Source of the DNA: Parcubacteria group bacterium
GTDB lineage: Bacteria > Patescibacteria > Paceibacteria > SW-4-49-11
DNA length: 64,000 bases
Assembly: GCA_943354045.1 (NCBI GenBank)
Contig: CALRBF010000003.1
Coordinates: 1-64,000, forward strand
Direction: 5' to 3'
Positions 54,039 through 61,957 of this stretch are shown here, in pieces (positions within the stretch are counted from its first letter, which is position 1; every line of letters starts with the position of its first letter). Position numbers and translations under genes: made by a program. The notes under the pieces are model-generated. The model worked only from the letters and a program-made list of their open reading frames with translations. It ran no database searches and was not told where the DNA came from.

Positions 54039-55142
54039 TTATAATTGTGTTATTTTTACCTCTAAATTGTCACTATCCCAACTAGCACAACATGGTATTC
54101 CTCCTCTATAAGCTCTTGGGAAATTTGGAAAAGATTTTCCTTTTACTCCAATAATATGGAATAATTGCACCCCTTTTCCTGTGAGACTATGGGTTAACTC
54201 TCGGGAAGGTTCTGGATACACTTCATTTATTATGATAACTTTTTCATTAAAATAAAGCAAATTTTCTTGTAATGCCTTTTGATTTGCAACATTAAGAATA
54301 ATAACTTTTTCTTTTACTTTTTTCAAAATATCTTCAATAGAGTGTGAGTCTGAATCTTGTTTGTCTACACAATACACCTCTCTATCTGACATTTCAGCTA
54401 CAAATTTATTCCCTATAAAGCCTTTGCCTCCTAATACAATAATAGGAGTTGTATTAGGAAGCTTTAACTCATCAATAGCTTTCAATACTGCTTGCTTCAC
54501 TGCTTTTACTGTAACATCTAATTCTATTGGCAGTGTATGAATAATATTTTTTTTATAGAATAAACCAGGTAATATTCCTGCAAAAGTCATTTGATCGGCT
54601 TCTAATAAAGATTTGAGATAATTCATTCTCAGCCATAATATTCGTAAATTTTCAATATTATTTTCATCTCTAAAATCTTCTTCTGTAGAAGATATTGCAA
54701 ATTGAATACCAATTTTTCCATTTTGAATAAAAAACCCCGTAAACCATGGGTTCCATTTAGTCTCCTCTAAAACATTATCAAATACATATTCTGTCGCAAA
54801 TTTATGATTAGCAGGATATGCTAAAAATACTGTTTTAATAATAGGAAATCGTTTATTTATAGTCCCTACTAAAGCCCATACCATACGATTATTCAATATA
54901 AGATTGATGCTCAAAACAAATAATCGGCGTATTCGCCGCTTCACAGACTTTATTTTTAATAATAGATAGGTAATCCAAATAATACCAAATAGACTCAATG
55001 CTAAAAGCCATAGAGATATAAGTAAATCACTTTCTCTAGTTGCAAATAAATATATAACTAATATGATATATCCTATATATACTGCTATCAATAAAGAGAG
55101 CTCAGCTAAAAATAATAATTTCTGGGCAGAAAATCTAGCCAT
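54039..55142 (-). CDS. Membrane-anchored Rossmann-fold protein of unknown function
   Basis: This 367-aa protein has two N-terminal membrane helices (about residues 8-30 and 42-62), a basic segment, a middle domain (about 90-220) and a C-terminal Rossmann-type nucleotide-binding motif (PIIVLGGKGFIGNKFV near 240). The Rossmann part resembles shikimate/quinate or glutamyl-tRNA reductase style NAD(P) domains, with VILNVANQKAL and IINEVYPEPS later. Its chemistry is unknown. It is first in a run with the histidine kinase and P-type ATPase and has its own good promoter. Confidence 0.65.
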   Translation of the reverse strand: MARFSAQKLLFLAELSLLIAVYIGYIILVIYLFATRESDLLISLWLLALSLFGIIWITYLLLKIKSVKRRIRRLFVLSINLILNNRMVWALVGTINKRFPIIKTVFLAYPANHKFATEYVFDNVLEETKWNPWFTGFFIQNGKIGIQFAISSTEEDFRDENNIENLRILWLRMNYLKSLLEADQMTFAGILPGLFYKKNIIHTLPIELDVTVKAVKQAVLKAIDELKLPNTTPIIVLGGKGFIGNKFVAEMSDREVYCVDKQDSDSHSIEDILKKVKEKVIILNVANQKALQENLLYFNEKVIIINEVYPEPSRELTHSLTGKGVQLFHIIGVKGKSFPNFPRAYRGGIPCCASWDSDNLEVKITQL

Positions 55143-55166
55143 ACGATCAAATCATTAATTGCCCCC

Positions 55167-55195
55167 ACCATAACATATCTTTTATATTTTGTCAA
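55167..55195 (-). promoter_or_regulatory. Promoter of the Rossmann protein gene run
   Basis: On the minus strand, TTGACA (55190-55195), 17 bp, TATGGT (55167-55172) with extended TGT. It lies 25 bp ahead of the start at 55142. Confidence 0.8.
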
Positions 55196-55231
55196 TACCT
55201 GACAGTCAAATTAATTCATTTCGAATTCTTT

Positions 55232-55933
55232 CTATTTGAGTACAATAGTCATAGACTTGATTTCACGGCGAGTAAATTCACTGAGAGCATACAGGGCTAG
55301 TATAAGACCCATTATTTCGAGAAACTCTTCGATATGAGATAGTTGTACATACCAATTAGTAAGCCCCTCCGTGCTCAATACTAGACCTCCAATAGCCTCC
55401 ACTCCAATAACACCAAGAACATATATGATACCCCCTGTTATCAAATAAAATCGTATATTACGTGGTAATCGGAATAAAAATTGTATATAAGCAAGTCCCA
55501 CAATCAAGGCAATAGCCAGCCCTACTATTATCCATGACTGATATAACCAACCGGTTAATCCAAATGCATTACGCAAAGGCTCTATCAATAATTCATGCAA
55601 ACCTCCCACCTCATCCAAAGCAATATATACAAATAAACAAGCCAGCCCTCTCCAACCAGCAGATTTTTTCCCTTGAGACTTCATACTAGATGCAATCAAG
55701 GAAGCCATCAAAGCAGTATATAATGCAATAGAAGCGGTAAACCATGTCGGAATATTCGCCTCCTGATCTACATTGAATACTCGGCTCGGCTCTGACATAA
55801 TACTATAGGAGAGTGAAGCTTTTTTCTCCAATAATTCATCCCCTTGGGGAGATACAATAGCACTAATCACAATTAATATTACTGCAATCAATACCATTCC
55901 AATTATCACCATTCTTTGATTCCAGTATATCAT
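55232..55933 (-). CDS. Polytopic membrane protein with conserved acidic/His motifs
   Basis: This is read from the ATG at 55933 (MIYWNQRM, 233 aa), because the longer frame up to 56017 starts inside the terminator of the upstream gene. It has six membrane helices. Polar residues sit within helices: LDEVGGLHE around residue 105 and HIEEFLEIMG near 200. These His and acidic pairs could bind metal. No family is recognised with certainty. It is a single-gene unit between the metal operon and the Rossmann protein. Confidence 0.65.
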   Translation of the reverse strand: MIYWNQRMVIIGMVLIAVILIVISAIVSPQGDELLEKKASLSYSIMSEPSRVFNVDQEANIPTWFTASIALYTALMASLIASSMKSQGKKSAGWRGLACLFVYIALDEVGGLHELLIEPLRNAFGLTGWLYQSWIIVGLAIALIVGLAYIQFLFRLPRNIRFYLITGGIIYVLGVIGVEAIGGLVLSTEGLTNWYVQLSHIEEFLEIMGLILALYALSEFTRREIKSMTIVLK

Positions 55934-56000
55934 TTCTATTCTTATCGATTCTGTCTCTCGTATTGTATATATTGTATTATAAAATAACGTATTTAGATAG

Positions 56001-56028
56001 AGAAAAGCCCGACACATGGTGCCGGGCT
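56001..56028 (-). terminator. Intrinsic terminator of the Cys-rich gene
   Basis: AGCCCGACAC (56006-56015) pairs with GTGCCGGGCT (56019-56028), with one wobble and a three-base loop. On the minus strand it is followed by TTTTCTC. It ends the COG0523-CooC-Cys-rich transcript. Confidence 0.85.
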
Positions 56029-56051
56029 GATAGAGTTTTAGTTGAGACGAA

Positions 56052-56525
56052 TCAATCTCCAGTCTTCATTCCTTCAATCTTGATAGCTGCTTTTTGAACT
56101 TCCATGAGCTGATCCGAGATAAAGAACTCATCATCTCCTGTAGTGAAACAATTACAGCAGATATTCCCTAATTGAATGGAACAATTGTGGAGCCCTGAAA
56201 CATAGCGGGACAATGCCTGATTCAGAGCGCAATCTCCCAGAATCTGACTAATTTGTTCAGCTAATGTATCTTGTTCATCAAGGTAAACAAGCCTATACTG
56301 CCCCTCTCCAGCCAGAGCTTTGACTTGCTTATCGAATTCTCCTCCAGGACAGTTCTCTGCAAAGCATTTAGCTTTCTGAAGAATAAACTGTAGTGCTTCA
56401 GGGAAGTATTGCATCAATCCTTCAATTGGATTCCCCTTTCCCCAAACTTTTTGGGCATCTTGGCATTTCATCAGATTAAAGTCAAAGGACAGAGCTGGTA
56501 ATGTTCCCATTACCAAAGAACCCAT
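56052..56525 (-). CDS. Cys-rich hypothetical protein in metal-handling operon
   Basis: This 157-aa protein has nine Cys residues, including CFAENCPGGE, GDCALNQ and NCSIQLGNICCNCF, suggesting metal or disulfide binding. It has no clear signal peptide (the start LVMGTLPALSFDFNL is only mildly hydrophobic). G+C and codon use are higher than in neighbours. It starts 26 bp after the CooC-like ATPase stop, and the start codon lies inside an inverted repeat (56510-56545). The unit ends at a strong terminator. The function is unknown; metal storage or sensing is an inference from the context. Confidence 0.6.
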   Translation of the reverse strand: MGSLVMGTLPALSFDFNLMKCQDAQKVWGKGNPIEGLMQYFPEALQFILQKAKCFAENCPGGEFDKQVKALAGEGQYRLVYLDEQDTLAEQISQILGDCALNQALSRYVSGLHNCSIQLGNICCNCFTTGDDEFFISDQLMEVQKAAIKIEGMKTGD

Positions 56526-56545
56526 TCTCGCGAGCTCTTTGGTAA
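56510..56545 (-). promoter_or_regulatory. Inverted repeat around start codon of Cys-rich gene
   Basis: TTACCAAAGA (56510-56519) and TCTTTGGTAA (56536-56545) are perfect complements. The 16-base loop holds the start codon and an 8-bp palindrome, CTCGCGAG. In mRNA this hairpin would expose the start codon in the loop or block the ribosome. It could also be a protein-binding site. Confidence 0.6.
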
Positions 56546-56551
56546 CGGCAA

Positions 56552-57394
56552 CTAATTATGAGAGAATTCGTGATTACGTTGAAATTTCTTTATGGTTCTT
56601 TCTAAACGATTATTCTGAGATAGCTTTTGTGCATGTTCGAATATCATGGACAGCTCATCACTCCACTCTGAAACTAAGAGCGAGGGATTTCTTTTTAAAT
56701 TCGTACTTTCCATTAAGTAAGCAATAGGAACCTCCCCCAAACTTTCCTCAATAAAGTTTTTATCTTCACTTGAAGCTATTTTATTCCCTACAAACATATA
56801 AGGGGTTTTATAAAATTTCATTAATTCTGCAATTTGCTTTGCAGTTTTGATACTATGTAATGCTGGTTCACAAACTATTACTCCAATATCCACCCCTGTA
56901 ATAATTCCTGTAGATACTCCATCTGCCCCAGCTTTCTCATCAATTACCACAACCTCATTTTCTTGAAGCTCTAATAAAGGAAGAAGAAGTTTTAATGGAG
57001 TAGTTAAAATATGACTACAAGCTTTTCCATACAGAACATCATCAGTTTGAGGTCCAGCAATCATCAATCGAATACCATTCTCTAATTTCACAGAATACTT
57101 CTCAATTTCAGAAGATAATGGAGATAGAGTGAATCGATGAGTAATCTTTTTAAGAAAGGCCGCAGAATACTTTTCTCCTTTATCCAATCCAACTGCTAAT
57201 TGCAAATCCATTAAAGCATTTCCATAATACATTATATCCTTTACATCATCTCCCCCCAGATTATACGAAAGATCCATATTATGATCAGCATCAATAGCTA
57301 AAACCGATTTATGTTGAGAGTTAAGGTAAAGAGCAATCTGACTAGAAACAGAAGACTTACCACTTCCACCCTTACCCAAAAATGCTAAAATCAC
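56552..57394 (-). CDS. CooC/MinD-like P-loop ATPase
   Basis: This is read from the GTG at 57394, which overlaps the stop of the upstream gene (a TTG at 57406 is possible). The 280-aa SIMIBI ATPase has the deviant Walker A GKGGSGKSS and AIDADHNMDLSYNLG, as in CooC and related metal-insertion ATPases. The switch VVIDEKAGADGVSTG and the C-terminal VGNKIASSEDK specificity motif follow. CooC proteins load nickel into enzymes. No nickel enzyme is seen here, so the client is unknown. The context is a zinc or metal chaperone operon. Confidence 0.85.
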   Translation of the reverse strand: MILAFLGKGGSGKSSVSSQIALYLNSQHKSVLAIDADHNMDLSYNLGGDDVKDIMYYGNALMDLQLAVGLDKGEKYSAAFLKKITHRFTLSPLSSEIEKYSVKLENGIRLMIAGPQTDDVLYGKACSHILTTPLKLLLPLLELQENEVVVIDEKAGADGVSTGIITGVDIGVIVCEPALHSIKTAKQIAELMKFYKTPYMFVGNKIASSEDKNFIEESLGEVPIAYLMESTNLKRNPSLLVSEWSDELSMIFEHAQKLSQNNRLERTIKKFQRNHEFSHN

Positions 57395-58467
57395 ATCACC
57401 AAACAATTATCTAATGACTCTATAATCGCTTTTTTATCCATATCAGCTCCAATAAAGACAATTTTCTGTTCCCCCTTGCTCTCTCCAACTTTAGATTTAC
57501 TCCAATATCCATACGGATCAAGATTAATAATATTCCCCGCTTGAGACCATAATAAGGCTGTTGTAAGGTCAGAATTATCCCAAGCAAAACCTTTAGACCT
57601 CACCACTCCTTGTAATGTTCCATTTTGTAATAATTCCATCAACTTTTGTCTATCAAAAGGCTTTTTACTCTCATAGACAAAGCTACTAATCCCATATTCT
57701 TCAGTCTCTGGAGTGTGTTCTCCTCGCATTTCTTTGAGCCACCCTACATTTTGAGAAGCCTTATCAAAATCAAATAATCCCGTATTGAGAATTTGGTCAA
57801 GAGGAATATCCCCTTTGACCGCCTCAATAATTCGAGCATCAGGATTGAGTTTCGCGACAATACCTCGAATAGTTCCTACGGTACCTTTAGAAACCAAGTC
57901 AACTTTAGATAATACAATTACATCAGCAAATTCAATTTGATCTGTGAGGAGCCCCACAATAGTTCGAGTATCTTCTTCACCAAGAGATTCATCAGTATCC
58001 TTCAGCTGATCCTCTGAGGCAAGATAATTCATAAAGTTAGCAGTATCAACCACCGTCACCATAGTATCTAAGCGAGCAAAATGAGACAAGATATCTCCCG
58101 ATTCATCATCAAAAGTAAAAGTCTCCGCAATAGGTAATGGCTCAGAAATTCCCGTAGACTCAATCACCAGATAATCAAATCGGTTCTCTAAAGCAAGTTT
58201 TTTGACCTCCACCAATAAATCCTCTCTCAGAGTACAACAAATACATCCATTGCTAAGCTCTACCAATTTTTCTTCTGTTTTACTCAGAGATACCTCATTA
58301 TTAGCTACCAACTCAGCATCGATATTCACCTCAGACATATCATTCACAATCACCGCAACCTTAAGACCCTGCCTATTTTTGAGAATAGCATTAAGAATAG
58401 TGGTTTTTCCACTACCTAAAAATCCAGATAATACCGTCACTGGTAAACGAGACAAAGTTTCAGACAT
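57391..58467 (-). CDS. COG0523 (CobW-like) GTPase metallochaperone
   Basis: This 358-aa G3E-family GTPase has Walker A SGFLGSGKTT (residues 14-23), the metal-binding CICC in NGCICCTLREDL (Cys75, Cys77, Cys78), the Glu/Asp-rich VIESTGISEPLP and a C-terminal CobW_C domain (about 260-358). Members are zinc chaperones often controlled by Zur under zinc starvation. The upstream region has a 7-1-7 palindrome overlapping the -35 box. It is first in the operon with the CooC-like ATPase. Confidence 0.92.
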   Translation of the reverse strand: MSETLSRLPVTVLSGFLGSGKTTILNAILKNRQGLKVAVIVNDMSEVNIDAELVANNEVSLSKTEEKLVELSNGCICCTLREDLLVEVKKLALENRFDYLVIESTGISEPLPIAETFTFDDESGDILSHFARLDTMVTVVDTANFMNYLASEDQLKDTDESLGEEDTRTIVGLLTDQIEFADVIVLSKVDLVSKGTVGTIRGIVAKLNPDARIIEAVKGDIPLDQILNTGLFDFDKASQNVGWLKEMRGEHTPETEEYGISSFVYESKKPFDRQKLMELLQNGTLQGVVRSKGFAWDNSDLTTALLWSQAGNIINLDPYGYWSKSKVGESKGEQKIVFIGADMDKKAIIESLDNCLVM

Positions 58468-58488
58468 AGAATATTCTTATATCTGTAC

Positions 58489-58527
58489 AGTATATCGTAT
58501 ATGCATATATAATGCAAATCATTTGCA
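58489..58527 (-). promoter_or_regulatory. Promoter with overlapping Zur-box-like palindrome
   Basis: On the minus strand TTGCAT (58512-58517), 17 bp and TATACT (58489-58494) form a promoter for the COG0523 gene. TGCAAATCATTTGCA (58513-58527) is a perfect 7-1-7 inverted repeat that covers the -35 box. It differs from the actinobacterial Zur box TGAAAATNATTTTCA only at the outer positions. A bound repressor here would block RNA polymerase. Confidence 0.7.
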
Positions 58528-58585
58528 ATAGGATATAGAGAGTATACTTAATTATGCTATAATATTATTATCAACTAAATTTAAA

Positions 58586-58870
58586 ATGATGGCACATACA
58601 GATTCTAAAGACTTACAAGCCAAACTTGAACCAACTCAATATAATATAGAAGTCGGAGCTTATTATTATCATTACAAAAACCCCCAAACTCATTACCAAG
58701 TTCTCCATATAGCCCTGTCCGAATGGGATGAAGAGCCAGTAGTAGTCTACCAAAGTCTAGCCGACTCAATCATCTGGGTAAGGAAAGTAAGTGGCGAAAA
58801 TGGCTGGGACACCCCCATCACCCTAGCTGACGGTGAAGTGGTGAATAGATTTGAGAGAGTGAGGGGGTAA
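58586..58870 (+). CDS. DUF1653 domain protein
   Basis: This 94-aa protein carries the DUF1653 fold: VGAYYYHYKNPQTHYQVLHIALSEWDEEPVVVYQSLADSIIWVRK, with the usual Tyr/His/Tyr pattern and IWVRxxxxF-like end. The domain is small, common in bacteria and of unknown function. It is divergent from the COG0523 operon, and their starts lie about 120 bp apart around the palindrome, so it may share the regulator. A TATAAT with extended TGC at 58558-58563 could be its promoter. Confidence 0.8.
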   Translation: MMAHTDSKDLQAKLEPTQYNIEVGAYYYHYKNPQTHYQVLHIALSEWDEEPVVVYQSLADSIIWVRKVSGENGWDTPITLADGEVVNRFERVRG

Positions 58871-58872
58871 GC

Positions 58873-59217
58873 CTATTTTCTATTTTTCCCCAATCCAAAA
58901 CTAACTACATAGAAGGAGATAAAAATTGCAACACTATGAGTGAGTTGACTAGAGGGAATTTGTACTTCCTTATCAACCACATTGTCTAATTGATCCATCT
59001 CTAAATATAACATTTGTAGAGCATACCAATACAAGACTATAGCTACTAAAACTAATATAATTTTATCTAAACTTTTTGCTTGTAGGGACATTTTTAAGCC
59101 GATCAGAATTATAAAAGGTATTATAAACTGACCAAACATAAATGGTAAAAAGTATAATATTATTGCTATTACTAATATTATTGTAAGTTTTAGAAGGTTA
59201 ATTTTGATTATATTCAT
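58873..59217 (-). CDS. Small membrane protein, possible immunity-type
   Basis: This 114-aa protein has about three or four membrane helices (LTIILVIAIILYFLPFMFGQFIIPFIILIGL, then LVLVAIVLYWYALQML, then HSVAIFISFYVVSFG) and an acidic loop (MDQLDNVVDKEVQIP). It is third of three membrane proteins following the secreted gene at 60085-61122 and converges with the DUF1653 gene. No family is recognised. Confidence 0.6.
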   Translation of the reverse strand: MNIIKINLLKLTIILVIAIILYFLPFMFGQFIIPFIILIGLKMSLQAKSLDKIILVLVAIVLYWYALQMLYLEMDQLDNVVDKEVQIPSSQLTHSVAIFISFYVVSFGLGKNRK

Positions 59218-59246
59218 TTACTATTTACTAAATATTTTTAATTTCT

Positions 59247-59555
59247 TTACTTCTTCAAATCTCTTGCCTTACGAACAAGATATAATTGTCTTAACATGAG
59301 AATATAATTAATAGTCATCCATGTAATATGTTTTACCCAACTAGATTCTCCTTCAACTCCAGATACAATCTCCATACCAATACTAAAATTTACTCCCATA
59401 ATAGATACAAAGAATATTCCTACCACCCAAAGTAATCTTCTCTGATATTTCAATATAGATATTTGTAACCATAATAACAGAATAAATGGGAAAAACTGTA
59501 TATATAATAATAGTATTACTACTATTATGTTTTCCCATATAATATTCCATTCCAT
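59247..59555 (-). CDS. Small three-helix membrane protein
   Basis: This 102-aa protein has three membrane helices (about 8-28, 37-57 and 75-95) and a basic C-terminus (RKARDLKK). It follows the 171-aa membrane gene by 8 bp. The function is unknown. Its position with two other small membrane proteins behind a secreted protein suggests a set with a common task. Confidence 0.6.
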   Translation of the reverse strand: MEWNIIWENIIVVILLLYIQFFPFILLLWLQISILKYQRRLLWVVGIFFVSIMGVNFSIGMEIVSGVEGESSWVKHITWMTINYILMLRQLYLVRKARDLKK

Positions 59556-59563
59556 ATATTTAC

Positions 59564-60079
59564 TTACTCAATACTAAACTCTATTTTTGCTCCCATACCA
59601 GGTGATATATATTCAATAATATTTTCTCTTTTTTTAGTACCCTCAAATATATAATTAATATCTATAGAACAATCTTCTGGGATCTTAATCCAAATTGTCT
59701 TCTTATCCTCTTTTTCTAATTTACCAATCATTTTTTCTTCACATCCTAAAATTTGTATATCTGTCACTGTGCTTGAGGTAGAATTAATCAAGTTAATTCT
59801 TACATAATTAGTCAACATTATAGCAAAATAACTATATGCAATTACTATCAAAATATTTAGTACTATTATACTACAAGATTTTAGCTTTATATTTGTACTA
59901 TTTTTACTAAAAATTATGATACATCCTAAAATAATACTTATTATAAGAATTATTATCCCTATAAAATAACTTATAAAAATAATATCTATTGATAAAGTTA
60001 TATAATACATCCCAAATAAAACTGTCTCTATCAGGAAAAATATTAGTGCTGTTATGACTGTAAATTTTTGTAAGCTCAT
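59564..60079 (-). CDS. Membrane protein with extracellular beta domain
   Basis: This is read from the ATG at 60079, since the longer frame starts with a TTG at 60094 overlapping the upstream gene. It has three membrane helices in residues 1-95, then a soluble C-terminal domain (about 100-171) with a Cys pair (ILGCEE, EDCSID) and strand-rich sequence ending YISPGMGAKIEFSIE. It could be an immunity protein of the secreted neighbour or an envelope assembly factor. No family is recognised. Confidence 0.6.
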   Translation of the reverse strand: MSLQKFTVITALIFFLIETVLFGMYYITLSIDIIFISYFIGIIILIISIILGCIIIFSKNSTNIKLKSCSIIVLNILIVIAYSYFAIMLTNYVRINLINSTSSTVTDIQILGCEEKMIGKLEKEDKKTIWIKIPEDCSIDINYIFEGTKKRENIIEYISPGMGAKIEFSIE

Positions 60080-60084
60080 ATAAT

Positions 60085-61122
60085 CTAATACCAAATTAAT
60101 AATTTACTCTGAACTCCACTCACACACCTTTCGCGCAAAAAATTTGTTGATCCAGACCATGCTCCTATAACTCTTCCTACTGCATTATTATGTAAATCCA
60201 TATTTCTATATATACCACTACTTCCTGATTCATGCCTAGTACCTATTTCATATGAATGCTTTGCACCAATAACTTGGACCATTCTTCCACTCCAATAACA
60301 ATGTCTAACTGCATCTGCCCCACCATTACTAAGCGACCACCCATATTGTCTATGGATAGATAGGGCTACGTTTTCCGCCTCTTTTCTAATAGATCCACTG
60401 GCTAATCTACATGCATTTGTATTCCAGGGCAATGCACAATACTGTATTTCACTCCAAGTAGGATCCGCCACCACAGGGTAAACAACACCAGGAACATTAT
60501 GTTCTACATGTTGTATGAGAGTAAGTCCATCAGTACTAAACCACGTTTTTACTTCTTTTCCATTAGCATCTTTTGCCCAAGGTTTCCCAATAATAGATAT
60601 AGCAGTATTGCTATTATCATATAATACCGCACTCCCATCAGATTGCAACTCTATTTTTCCACCCGCTGGTAAATCTACCTTATACTCATATTCAGTAGGA
60701 GCATCGGGATTATCTATGATGGTGGTCATTCTTACTGAGCCATCATTATTGGCTTGTACAGTATTACTAAAGTCTGATTCGCTAGCATAAGCAACTACTC
60801 CTTTTGCTATGATTGCTCCTTCTTGAGGCTTGTCTAATTCTGGTAACATAATATTAATAGATGCCCCCCCTGCTTTTATATTTACTGCCTCATCTGGATT
60901 CTTTGGAATATCTATTGTACTATTATTTGTCTTGACTATTCCTGCAGAATCTTGATCTGATTTGAGATTTACTTGTGACGATTCTTGTAATAAACCTTCT
61001 ATTCCTTCTAATGATTGCTTAATTTCAACTGTCTCAGTGTCTATTGCTTGAGCTAATGTTATTGGATATACTTGAACTAACCCAATAGCTATTACCATTA
61101 TCTGTATAAGTCTCTTTCTCAA
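60085..61122 (-). CDS. Secreted protein with actinobacterial-type core and DUF6973-like C-terminus
   Basis: This 345-aa protein starts at TTG 61122, chosen because it adds RKR to a signal peptide (IMVIAIGLVQVYPITLAQA). The middle (about 70-225) ends in the YPVVADPTW motif common in secreted actinobacterial proteins. The C-terminal 115 residues have NGGADAVRHCYWSG, AKHSYEIGTRHESGSS and MDLHNNAVGRVIGAW, resembling the DUF6973 domain, which has His/Asp/Asn residues set like an enzyme site. Small membrane genes follow at once. An export-delivered effector is one reading, and wall attachment another. Confidence 0.7.
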   Translation of the reverse strand: MRKRLIQIMVIAIGLVQVYPITLAQAIDTETVEIKQSLEGIEGLLQESSQVNLKSDQDSAGIVKTNNSTIDIPKNPDEAVNIKAGGASINIMLPELDKPQEGAIIAKGVVAYASESDFSNTVQANNDGSVRMTTIIDNPDAPTEYEYKVDLPAGGKIELQSDGSAVLYDNSNTAISIIGKPWAKDANGKEVKTWFSTDGLTLIQHVEHNVPGVVYPVVADPTWSEIQYCALPWNTNACRLASGSIRKEAENVALSIHRQYGWSLSNGGADAVRHCYWSGRMVQVIGAKHSYEIGTRHESGSSGIYRNMDLHNNAVGRVIGAWSGSTNFLRERCVSGVQSKLLIWY

Positions 61123-61185
61123 ACTCTTAAATTTAACTTTAATTTATATTTAAATTCTATATAATTTGTCAGCTACTGTCAAGTT

Positions 61186-61956
61186 TTAACTCCTCAATCC
61201 AACACCTCGGCGGAGTAGCATTAAGTCTGTAATAGAGAGTACCAGGACGAGCATTATGAGAATGGTGACAGATATTCCAATATTGACATCAGATATTCCA
61301 AAAAATCCATATCTGAATCCATTTACCATATAGAGAATAGGATTGAATTTGGATATATTTTGCCAGAATTCTGGGAGAGCATTAACAGAATAGAATACTC
61401 CTCCAAGATAAGTAAGCGGGGTCAAGACAAAGGTCGGGACAATAGCAGTATGGTCAAATTTTTTAGCAAATACGGCATTCATAAGCCCCCCTAGTGAGAA
61501 TACTACAGCTGTTAGAACTGAGAACAGAATTACTGCCCATAAATTTACAATCGTAAGCTTGGTAAATAATAATGAGATAATCAGTACCAGAACTCCCACC
61601 ACAAGTCCTCGTACAACACCCCCAATCACATAACCCCAGACAATCACCCAGTTTGGGGTTGGAGAAACTAATGTATCCTCTATCCCTTTACTAAGTTTTG
61701 CCCCAAAAAATGATCCCACTACATTCATAAAAGCATTGGTAATAATCGCCATCATCACCAGTCCCGGGACAATGAACTGCATATAACTCACACCCTGTAT
61801 ATCCTGAATTTGTGAGCCTACAAATGAACCAAAAATGAGAAAATAGAGACTTGTCGTAATCACCGAAGGCAATAATGTTTGTGTCCAGATTCGGAAGATT
61901 CGAATCATTTCTTTATTGACAATAGTATATAATGGTATCCAAATAGGTGCTTTCAT
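61186..61956 (-). CDS. ABC-2 type transporter permease
   Basis: This 256-aa protein has six membrane helices and the ABC-2 look (SYMQFIVPGLVMMAIITNAFMNVVGSFFGAKLSKGIEDTLVSPTPNWVIVWGYVIGGVVRG, then TPLTYLGGVFYSVNALPEFWQNISKFNPILYMVNGFRYGFFG). It pairs with the ATPase gene one base upstream. Such DrrB-like exporters move drugs, lipids or glycans. Confidence 0.92.
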   Translation of the reverse strand: MKAPIWIPLYTIVNKEMIRIFRIWTQTLLPSVITTSLYFLIFGSFVGSQIQDIQGVSYMQFIVPGLVMMAIITNAFMNVVGSFFGAKLSKGIEDTLVSPTPNWVIVWGYVIGGVVRGLVVGVLVLIISLLFTKLTIVNLWAVILFSVLTAVVFSLGGLMNAVFAKKFDHTAIVPTFVLTPLTYLGGVFYSVNALPEFWQNISKFNPILYMVNGFRYGFFGISDVNIGISVTILIMLVLVLSITDLMLLRRGVGLRS

Positions 61957-61957
61957 A

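Noticed and set aside
55934..56017. Longer start (MCRAFLYLNTL) for the membrane protein at 55232
   Set aside because: This extension would begin within the terminator of the upstream gene and adds residues not typical of a membrane-protein start. The ATG at 55933 is preferred.
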